NCBI GenBank assembly: GCA_020746875.1
Contig: JAGTJL010000002.1
Location: 3,534,001-3,598,000, forward strand
Length of the DNA: 64,000 nt
Direction: 5' to 3'
From: Rhexocercosporidium sp. MPI-PUGE-AT-0058
Lineage: Eukaryota > Ascomycota > Leotiomycetes > Helotiales
Shown: in pieces, positions 55,728-64,000 of the stretch
Layout: each line of letters begins with the position of its first letter
How positions within the stretch are numbered: position 1 is the stretch's first letter
Notes under the pieces: model-generated
What the model was told of the DNA's origin: nothing
What the model saw: only the letters and a program-made list of their open reading frames with translations
Database searches by the model: none
Translations under genes and position numbers: made by a program

Positions 55728-56474
55728 ATGATGAGTGACAACGAGGTTAGTCAGACATCTAGTAATAATGTTATATAATCACTAATAGATGATAAATAGA
55801 GTTTCGACAATCGAGGACTTTCCGTGGAAGCAGAGGATCTGCGAGCTCGCCTGAAAGCAGCGGAGGACAAAATTGGAGAGCTGAAAACCGAAATTTTCAA
55901 CTTGGAGACCGAGCTCGGCCAGGTCCGCGGCGAGAATGACGATCTGGAGGACCGAGTTCAGAGGCACGGGGCGATTTGGAGACAGCTTCCGGAGGGGGAC
56001 CACTTCGTCCAGGCGATGAAGTCGAGCAGAGCCCGGGCCCTGAGACAAGGCAATGCTCTCGAGGAAGAGGACCGCTCACCAAGGTACAATGAGGCATTGG
56101 AGAAGTTCGTCAGAAAGACAGAAAGAACAAAGAGATACAAGGATGACAAGAAGCAAGAGGGGAGAGCTGGCGCTACAAATTCGGGGTTACCCAATGCCAA
56201 TATGCCGGGAAAGAAGCATACCATCGGAGATGAGTCCGAGTCCGATTTTGAGCCTGTCAAGGCCCGGAAGACGTCCCCTGGTGGAAGGAAGAGGCAGACC
56301 CAGCCCAAGAAGAGAGGTATGTGCATGGCTTGGATTACCATGGAGCTTCGACAGCTAATTAAAACCAAAGGCTCACGCATAAGTTCTGGAAACAAGTCAA
56401 AGATCTCGGCTGTTCAGAATAGGATGAAAACATACCTGTTGAACGACGGGTTAGACGGTTTCATGACTGAGTGA
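55728..56474 (+). CDS. coiled-coil array member 4
   Basis: Exon 1 (55728-55745) encodes MMSDNE. A 54-bp intron (55746-55799, GTTAGT...AATAG) joins it to exon 2, starting SFDNRGLSVEAEDLR. A second 54-bp intron (56317-56370, GTATGT...CAAAG) is likely; it keeps frame and joins QPKKRG to SRISSGNKS. The product is about 212 (or 230) residues. Residues 13-60 form a coil (ARLKAAEDKIGELKTEIFNL, ETELGQVRGENDDLEDRV). RHGAIWRQLPEGDHFVQAMK follows, then a Lys/Arg-rich disordered tail with the acidic patch DESESDFEPV. The layout matches the C-terminal half of member 3 (coil, R-x-x-x-x-G-x-I/L, basic tail) without the helical domain. Unbroken. Confidence 0.6.
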
Positions 56475-57146
56475 TGAGGAAGATAAAGAGAAGCGGAGTC
56501 TTTGGCTTGTGTTGCGATGTGCGAGAGTTGGTTGTTGGAATAACCAATTACGCTGTTGGCCTATAGAATCGACTAATCAAATATGGGGCTTTGATGAGTT
56601 CTGATGAATTCTAGCATATGACAAATACATTCCTTTCTCCCTGCCTCAATGAACTGAAGCTAAGTGACACACAAGGCATGCACATATCACTAGAGACTCT
56701 GGACAATGACCCGTTACTTTCGATCCCCGTCAAATGTGATGCATAGACGAGCGAGTAGCGATATATATGTAGTGATTTGGTTGCGAGCATCCATCAGACC
56801 ATACCTAGAGGTATTTATGGTCCTAAGTCGGGAATGATCTGGGTAGGCAGCAGCTACCTAGAAAATCCGAAACCACCCCAATCATCATGTGGCGGGACGA
56901 AGATAAACACGACAACCCGATAATACATCACAATATGTCATTGCAACTCTATGGACATGTTTATTGGTCCTTTAAATAGAAGAAAGTTGGGGTTAGCTCC
57001 TCCCGCCGCTAGTCATCGCTGCCCTTCGCGCTTTCCCGATTAGGTACTATCCAAATAGATAGTTTCATCCCCGCGATTTCTACCAAGAATTCTCCAACCA
57101 ACAACACGAACGTTCACGTCGAGATCATTTTGGGAACGCTTCCAGA
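56475..57146. other. intergenic region
   Basis: Spacer and leader of array member 5; no gene seen. Confidence 0.45.
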
Positions 57147-58783
57147 ATGGACATCCCCATGCTTGGCCCTAATCCATATGGGACCCAGCCCTGGATCGAC
57201 TCGAAAGCCGTATCAAAGAGATCGATGATCTTCACGCCGCGCTGCCGAAGCTTCTTGATCTTCGAATCGAAATAGAAAGAATTCATCGCGCCCATATCAA
57301 CTTGTGTGTTCGAGCGACTATTGGAGAGATGATTGCGAACTCCGGCTCCCCCGATCATCTCACCGAAGAGAAGAGAGCGGAAGACGCAAGGGACGTAGAA
57401 GCTTTGGCAGGAGTGGTGACGGACTTGGAGCTTCGCATGGGACAACTATGCAATCCATCAACGCAAGCAGAACTTCTGGCACACATGAATGAGCTGGAAT
57501 CAGAACTGCGGGTTGAAAAGGCGAAGGTTGAGGGAAAGGAGGAGGCCATGGCAGACTCAGTTCAGATTCGAGAGGACTTGGAGAGAGAGCTTGCGAATGT
57601 CAAGGAGGAAAGAGATGCCACCGAGAAAGAGATGGCAGATAGGATTGCATTTTTAGAAGCCACTTTGCAGGAGGGACAAGCGATTTCTACTCAGCATGCC
57701 TTCAAGCCCAGCAGCAGTGCAGAGACTACAACTCCATGCGAGTCGCATCAGCCATCTAATATGGATTCTGCAGATACTTTGGCCGAGATCGATCACCTGA
57801 GGAGAAAAGTTGTTGGACTTACGACCTCTCGCGATGACGAGGCTGCAAGAGCCAACCAACTACAAACTAATCTGGACAGGGCGGCTAGAAAACTGGCAGA
57901 TCTGGACCGGAATTACGATATCCTTGAAGTCCAATTCAACGAAAAGGTGCGAAATTCGCGAACATTTGAAACCAAGGAAGCACACTGGCGTGAAGAGAAG
58001 CGAGACCTAGATGGGCAATTGCAGACGTCGCACGAGGATAGACTGAAACTTGAAAGGGCCAATTCGCAGTTGCAGATCCAGCTGGCCAGTTTGCAGGAGA
58101 AAAAAGAAGCACTCGAGAGAGATATAAATTGTTGGACCGTTAATGGTGCTGCACAACACGCAAATCAAGAGGAGTCAGAAATCGATCGACTTCGGATGGC
58201 TAATTCGAACATTCGTAATGAAGGACAGAGATTGAACACACAAATTCAAGATTTGGAGGACAAATCTCGCATTGCAGAGCAATTGGGACCAGTTACAAGC
58301 GTCGAGGAAGACTTGGAGCACCAGAAAAGAAGGAAAATTCTTTGGAAGAATCATGCCAAAGGTCTCAAAAAATCTCTTGAGAAGAGTGAAGGAGAACTTG
58401 AAAAGGTTCGCTCCGCATACTATGAACTCGCAGAAGCATTGAAGCGAATTCGAGATCTGTCCAAGCAGGAAGTCGCAACACTAGCAAGAAGATTCCCGAG
58501 CTTGGGAGATGAAAATGAAGATGAAGATGAGGGTAGTGGTGTGGAAGATGCTTCAGCAGTACCGCCTTTGGTGGGACACAAACAACCGGTGTATAATATG
58601 ATAATAGGTCATGGCACTCTAGGAGGATCTTCAAGTCGCCGAGTGTCGCAACATCTCTTCAGCATCGCCCAGGATAATATTCCACCACCGGATATCTCCT
58701 TGAAGCCAAAGTCGACGGATCCAGTACCTGGTGGCTACGCTGTAGTGAAAGAGGTAGTAATCCCCGTAGTGGCAAAATATTGA
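57147..58783 (+). pseudogene. long coiled-coil array member 5, frameshift near the start
   Basis: The main frame is open from 57173 to 58783 but has no ATG near its start. The ATG at 57147 (MDIPMLGPNPYG) is in another frame. One extra G in the GGG run near 57180 would join it to DPALDRLESRIKEIDDL, giving about 545 residues. Nearly the whole protein is coiled coil: LDRLESRIKEIDDLHAALPK, VVTDLELRMGQL, EDLERELANVKEERDATEKE, IDHLRRKVVGLTTSRDDEAA, LQIQLASLQEKKEALERDIN and KSLEKSEGELEKVRSAYYEL. An acidic patch (DENEDEDEGSGVED) precedes a Pro/Gly-containing tail. It resembles SMC/tropomyosin-like scaffolds but has no ATPase or membrane part. The missing base may be an assembly error, because the remaining 535 codons are clean. 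Confidence 0.62.
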
Positions 58784-59581
58784 GCAGTCCACTAACCTTG
58801 CCAGCATCTTCGGAAAATTCCTGATAAATCTCAAAATTCATCGAGAGTATCGTCCTCCGATCGCAGTACCTAAGTTTTCCGACTTCCCTGACGTATTCAC
58901 GAAGAGACAATGTAGTTTCTGGGATCATTCCTTTGTAGGTTAGTTGGAGCTTCTGGTACCTTTATACTTAGTGGAAAGTGCGCGGCCTGGATTTTGTTGA
59001 TACGATGACCTGTATTAGTAAGAATGGAATAAATATTTCCCATCCACAATATGGAAACAACTATGAATGAGGTCAAGAACCAGGTTTCGGAAACCGGGAG
59101 CCGTAGCTGACATGCAGCTGCCCGCACAAAGCAGCGACGAATCGCCCCCTTAGACTCTTGTTTAGATGCTTACTCCCGCTCATCTGAGATATTCGGATAC
59201 ATTGAAGCAGGGTTGATTGAATCTATTTGCATTCATAATTTCAATTCAGATGCAACTGCACTTGGGTAAGAGCATTCGTACCTGGTCATCAAACGACGAA
59301 GTTAATTATGAGCTGCGTGACGAGGCCCAACATCGTTGGAATATTTCAGAGCCTTTGTCATGTGTTCCATGTTCTGCAAATGTCACAAACAGATTTGTTT
59401 GCACGAAAAGTTCATAGATGCCAGTATCGTGCTACATCCAGCCTTGATAAATTCTACTTAATATTTTCTGCAAAGTTTCCAAGACCTTCGAAGTATGGAA
59501 ATCCTCCTTTACCGTACTAAATCTCGGGCCTCCGTACAATTCCATCTTGTTCCGCATCCTCATTCCATATCGTGCGAAAAT
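58784..59581. other. intergenic region
   Basis: Spacer between members 5 and 6. Short frames on both strands only. Confidence 0.45.
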
Positions 59582-60602
59582 ATGAGGCGGCGCTTCAGTG
59601 CGCCAAGCATCCATGTGCAAACGGGTCCCCCAGTCCAAGCACCTCCACAAGTTTCGCGAAGACACGACGTCCTACGCCGGTTCATCGAACATGAAGAGAG
59701 GAGACTCGAAGACACTGAGAAGAAGAAGGATGCACTTGAATCGAAATACGAGGCGATAGAAGACGAGCTCTGGAAAGCAGCCGTCCAAGCCAAGCAACTC
59801 CAAAGCAAGAACGGGAGCCTATCCGCTGCACAACGAGAGCAGAGGGTAGTGTTCACCAGCGAGAAGAAACGATTGAAAGAAGCCCATGAGGAGAGAATCT
59901 GCGTATTACAGGAATCGTTCGGGAAGAGAAAACGATAGTTGGAGTTGGAGCGTGAGAGCGGAGAAGAACGATCTGATAAACAGTGTTGAAGCTCTCGACA
60001 AAAAGTTCATTTAGAGCAATATCTCCAGAGTTGAATTGAAGAATCAAAGGGACGAATCCGTTGAAGTTCGGAAACAACTGGAGAAGGATATCACGGAGCT
60101 CAATGAGAGGCTGCAGAGAGTCCAGATGGAGCGAGAACAAGACGCTTCAACGTAGGAGAGTGAGAAAAACAAGTGTCAGTCGGAAGGGGAACAGGAGGTG
60201 CGCGTGTGGGAGGATAAGTTAACCATACAGCGATGGTTTTTAGGGCCTGGCGGACAAAGAGGATGGATACCTGCGAGAGATCAGCCATTTGAGGATTGAG
60301 AACAGAAATCTAGAGGATAACCTTGAGTTCACTCGATGGCCGAGACACAAGCAGCGATATGGACTAATACACTGGAAAGACAGAGGAGTGAGCGGCCGGA
60401 GAAACGGAGGAAAATCTCTAACCAGGATGAGGAATCTGTCAGGCATGATGCTTCGGCCCGCCAGCGGACTTCTATGGAAAGTCAACTATCTGTTCCAATC
60501 CACCATGAGGAGCAATATTTTGCCCGGTACCCACAACAGCTGCAAGTACGTCATCATCCTCAGCAACCTCAACATGCTGCTGCTGCGCAGTACGATGGAT
60601 AA
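59582..60602 (+). pseudogene. coiled-coil array member 6, decayed
   Basis: The ATG at 59582 gives MRRRFSAPSIHVQTGPPVQ, then FIEHEERRLEDTEKKKDALE, SKYEAIEDELWKAAVQAKQL and SEKKRLKEAHEERICVLQ, stopping at TAG 59936-59938. Shifted frames continue the coil: NDLINSVEALDKKFI (TAG), SVEVRKQLEKDITELNERLQ, REQDAST (TAG), ESEKNKCQSEGEQEV, then DKEDGYLREISHLRIENRNL and finally MAETQAAIWTNTLERQRSER with a Gln/His-rich end, stop 60600-60602. Four or more breaks. The intact ancestor would have been about 340 residues of almost continuous coil with a basic N-terminus and a Gln-rich tail. TAG codons where Gln or Trp is expected fit C:G to T:A decay. Confidence 0.6.
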
Positions 60603-61221
60603 TGATGCAATAGCGGTAACCAACTGAACGACCGGCGAAGATGTGTAGTACGATAGACTGTCTTTATGTTGCACTATGTTCTTCTTTCACTCATGGTTCC
60701 GGCAGACATCTCACAAAAGAGGTGTGTTGAGAGCCATATAAGAGCGGTTCAAGGTTGTATCTGATTTACATGTAGCATTTTCTGGTACGGTGAATTCTGA
60801 AGAAGTTAATTTTGGCTGCGTGCCTTGGGCGGCTGACTTCTCTTTCAATAGATTTTTGAATTATAACTGATGATTGATGATTAAAGATAAATATAACTTC
60901 AATCTTCAAGAACAAAAAAGCCGACCTCCTTTTGACATACTGAGTAGTCTAAGTAATCGATTACAAGAGAAGCTAACCACTTATATATATTCTTCGTTCT
61001 TCCACTCTCTTCATGTGCTGCGAATTTAGGCGAGAAGACTCTTATAGTCGACGTCTTTGCTGGTCAGCCTTTTGCTTCCTCATTTTTGGATTGGTTAATG
61101 ATTAACCAGAACTTCTCGAAGTTCTTTCAACCTATAAAACTCATCTTGACCAACTGTTTCTCTACAGCTAAGCAGACCAGACTTCGTACTAAGGTCAACT
61201 TCCCATATTGCGTTCCCCAAG
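60603..61221. other. intergenic region
   Basis: AT-leaning spacer between members 6 and 7; no gene seen. Confidence 0.45.
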
Positions 61222-61794
61222 ATGAATCTGCCAGGCACCATCACGACGATTGATGACCCAGAACCAACGATAAGCCGCAAAATGTCACCTTCGGTTGATT
61301 CGATCTCTTCATTTACTGCATCACAATGCCACTATCAAAGGTAAGAATCCGTTAGCCATTATTCACGCCCGTGAGTCACACTGACTCGAAGCACGACAGA
61401 GAAATACCCCATATTGAAAGTTGATTCTCTCAAACTCGCAAAATCCGTACAAAATATCGAGACACCCTATCAAGAATTGTCAAAATCCGGACCAGATGTC
61501 TGCGCCAAAGAAGATCGACAGTTCACAGACATTACGAAGTTCCACCAAAATCTCACCATTCACTTAAAGAAGCCTGAGTCCATCGAAGAGTGCAGATTCG
61601 AAAACGCAATAAATGAACTCAAGGCTCAACTTATACATGTACATGAAGAAAAATCCCAAGCATGAGTCGGTGGAGCTGAGGAGAACAACGGCATGTCGAA
61701 TCAAGATCCTGTTGTTCTTGTAGCTGCTGTTGAAAAAATGATGGAAAGTGTGCGATGGCTTAAAGAAATACCATGATCAGGTTGGCTTAGAAGG
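61222..61794 (+). pseudogene. coiled-coil array member 7, remnant
   Basis: The ATG at 61222 opens 39 codons (MNLPGTITTIDDPEP, KMSPSVDSISSFTASQC) up to a GTAAGA donor at 61341. An acceptor (GACAG) ends at 61399, but the junction does not enter the following frame. That frame (about 61399-61665) reads EKYPILKVDSLKLAKSVQN, DRQFTDITKFHQNLTIHLKK and FENAINELKAQLIHVHEEKS, then TGA at 61663-61665. It continues in frame with GGAEENNGMSNQDPVV and VEKMMESVRWLKEIP to TGA near 61771. Short helical segments resemble the neighbours. CGA to TGA would explain the first stop. Assignment to the array rests on position and helical character, not on a clear alignment. Confidence 0.42.
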
Positions 61795-63316
61795 CACTAA
61801 AATGTAGACAAGTTGTCCCAAGACCGAGTGCGAGAGTACGCCAGCTGACGGTGACGAAAAGGACTAGTATGGCAGTAATTGGATGAGAATAGCTAGGGGA
61901 AAGAGATTCGAGTTCAGGACAACGCATATTTTGTCGTATTTTATTGAAGTCCAAGCGATAAATAAGCTACCCTACGAAAGATTGGGAGAGAGTTGACTCA
62001 TCTGCTTGGATATCTAGCCCGGACCCTTTGCCTTGCTTGTCATGGAGACATCCTTCAGAAGCCACTTAGATTGCGAAAGTACTTGTGGCAACTTCATTTT
62101 GCTCTGGCCAGTAGCGCAGCTCTCGTTCGAGAAATTTGCTATGCATGGTTTCTTTTTTCGTTTTTATCATTTGACAGAAGTTAAGACGGTTGTACAACAC
62201 ACGTGTGGGCATAGCATAATTAGTATCACTAAGGAGAATTCGCAAATGCAAAATCGAATTCTCTCTGTGTCCTCTCTCGCATCTCTATTCCCTCAAGCTC
62301 TGCGAAGTGTTTTGTAACCGTGATATCTCTCATATATCTTGCAAACAGAAGCGGCCTCATCATGATGCACTAACCCTCACGTGATGTCCTTTATCGAAGC
62401 TAGGGACTTTCTCGGTAATTATCTTGGCGTAAACAAACGTCCAGTGGGAGTCAACTTCCGCTCCAACTATGTGGCGGCGAAGCTGAGATCTCTGTGATAT
62501 TTCCAATAAGTCCAGTAAATTATGCGCCTCTTTTGGAGGTCCCAACATTCCAAGCAATGTAACAGGCATCTGCAATGACTGAGAATTAGCATCAAAGCCA
62601 GCGGGCAACATCCCTATTCCTTGCGAAAGGATCAAATAGCGAGATCCCGAAACCGATACAGCATCCCGATATGCTTATTGAGACCAGTATGTATTTCAGT
62701 GATGAAAAACGGGGCATTAATGGCCAGTCAAACTTGGACTCGACCTCAACTGAAGTCTTGACAGAACCAAACTATCCGCTGTAGAGCTAAGCAAGGAATG
62801 ATTGATGAGCTACGGTTGGAAATTGCAAAGAGATCTAGCTCCAAATATACATCCATTGTTTTAGGTATTGACAAAGCACGGTCGATGCCAATCGGATGAT
62901 GTAATGTAATTGCAATGAGCTCGCTCAATTGCTGGTTAAGCACTACCATTTTACCAAAGGAAGATGCCCCCAAAAGTCGTACAGCTCATCTTGAGGTATC
63001 CGATTCCTCCTTAATAATATATCTCACAGTGAATTATTCCTGCCAGGTTGTAATTTTCTCGCTGCTGCAAATTCAACCCCAAGCTTCAGTCCTCAAGCTC
63101 TAAGCTCCCATCCTTCCACAAGGCAAGCTAGCAGCAACTGCCACAAAGACTCTTGGGGTGCTTCAAGAAATTGCAACATATTTTTCACAGTACAGCAGAT
63201 TGTACCAATACTTTCAAGACCTCAGTCCGCTTCGCAGTCTCGACTCCGCATCCGCCTTCGATAACTCCAGTGCCTCTCCGCCTGATCATCTTACACCCAG
63301 TCTCTCCTCATACAAC
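61795..63316. other. intergenic region with coding-like minus-strand fragments
   Basis: On the minus strand, 62973-62746 (LNQQLSELIAITLHHPIGID), 62741-62597 (KFDWPLMPRFSSLKYILVSI) and 62635-62360 (LLGMLGPPKEAHNLLDLLEI) look coded but lie in different frames without good splice sites. This may be another decayed gene, too uncertain to model. Confidence 0.3.
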
Positions 63317-64000
63317 ATGCCATCTTCAATCAAGTCTGAAGTCAACAAGGACCCTCCGCATTGTCTCTTGACCTCTTCGAATAACTCCTCCACCATGTCA
63401 ACTGCTCACCCCATTCAGCAACTTAACGAAGTCATCAAAAAAGCCGACAAAGCGGAGCCACCAGGCAGAGCCAAAGACCTACTCAAGCCAATACAAGATA
63501 ACATCAAGGTTCGGGAGCAACATCACGCCGATTGCTTGAAGGAGAAAGATTCTCAGGTTCTTGCCTTAAAGCTCGAGCTTGCAATAGCAAACCTGAATGC
63601 CAAGGAATATAACGAGGATATTATAGCCATCAAAGGTGAACTGAGAGGAGCGAAGAGAGACGTTCGGCGTCTGGAGAATCAAACACGGAGCCATAGGGAG
63701 ATGCTACTGGGTTTAGAGACCGAAAAGACGGCGTGGATGAAGGAAAATTGTGGCAAGATCGCTGAACTGGAGGATGTTGCGAAGAAATTGGAGGCTGCCC
63801 GAGCTGACCTGCAGATCATGGTTACGACTCTGAACACTACGATCCAGGAACAGAAGATCGATCTCTTCGATTTAAAGGCTAAGGGCATTGCACAGCGGGG
63901 AGAGATCCACTTCTTGAAAAAGGATATTGAGCGCTTGAAGGACAAAGTTGAGTTAAACCGAACTGCAACTGAGTGGCTGGCCCAGAACGGTCCAAGCCTC
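63317..64000 (+). CDS. coiled-coil array member 8, 3' end beyond window
   Basis: The frame is open from ATG 63317 (in-frame ATG also at 63395) to the window edge, 228 codons with no stop. After a Ser/Asn-rich N-terminus come IQQLNEVIKKADKAEPPGRA, then an almost continuous coil: LKEKDSQVLALKLELAIANL, IIAIKGELRGAKRDVRRLEN, ENCGKIAELEDVAKKLEAAR and EIHFLKKDIERLKDKVELNR. Leucine and isoleucine fall in heptad positions throughout. No membrane segment. Same strand and type as members 3-7. Because the stop lies outside, the length and any C-terminal domain are unknown. Confidence 0.65.
   Translation, partial: MPSSIKSEVNKDPPHCLLTSSNNSSTMSTAHPIQQLNEVIKKADKAEPPGRAKDLLKPIQDNIKVREQHHADCLKEKDSQVLALKLELAIANLNAKEYNEDIIAIKGELRGAKRDVRRLENQTRSHREMLLGLETEKTAWMKENCGKIAELEDVAKKLEAARADLQIMVTTLNTTIQEQKIDLFDLKAKGIAQRGEIHFLKKDIERLKDKVELNRTATEWLAQNGPSL

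Overview
This window is nuclear DNA from a filamentous ascomycete (Pezizomycotina). The evidence is short 45-90 bp GT-AG introns, several CTAAC-like branch points, and families typical of that group: a HET-domain protein, a Zn2Cys6 regulator, an AIM9-like kinase, an acetamidase-type amidase, an F-box protein and a PTR2 transporter. A Leotiomycetes origin is possible, but that is a guess. No tRNA, rRNA or CRISPR was recognised.

Left part (1-24 kb), a metabolic accessory region: HET-domain gene (left edge open), a 61-codon ORF behind a TATA box, an SGNH hydrolase broken by one base, a DAO-family FAD oxidoreductase, an MFS transporter with an in-frame TAG, an AIM9-like phosphotransferase beside a very AT-rich block and between two 56-bp direct repeats, an AYR1-like SDR, a Zn2Cys6 regulator, a six-exon amidase, an aldehyde dehydrogenase relic, and one more broken unrecognised ORF. 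Oxidoreductase, carrier, SDR, amidase, regulator and ALDH relic together suggest an amide/amine catabolic neighbourhood, partly decayed. That is inference from content and adjacency only.

Middle part (24-49 kb): F-box protein, a disrupted small secreted protein, a PTR2 peptide transporter, an intact small secreted protein with eight cysteines, several small hypothetical genes (one with an in-frame TGA), a protein built from two copies of one domain, a degenerate membrane-protein region, mitochondrial QRI7 (tRNA t6A synthesis) and a frameshifted fungal helical-domain relic. Intergenic stretches are long.

Right part (49.7-64 kb): a run of eight plus-strand coiled-coil genes or relics. At least three share an N-terminal helical domain of about 110 residues. 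Two read cleanly; one runs off the window. The others carry in-frame stops or frameshifts. This array is the most unusual feature.

Many genes are interrupted by one event. Several nonsense codons fit C:G to T:A change (RIP-like decay). Some frameshifts lie in or next to homopolymer runs, which could equally be assembly error. All splice models are my own readings without transcript support.
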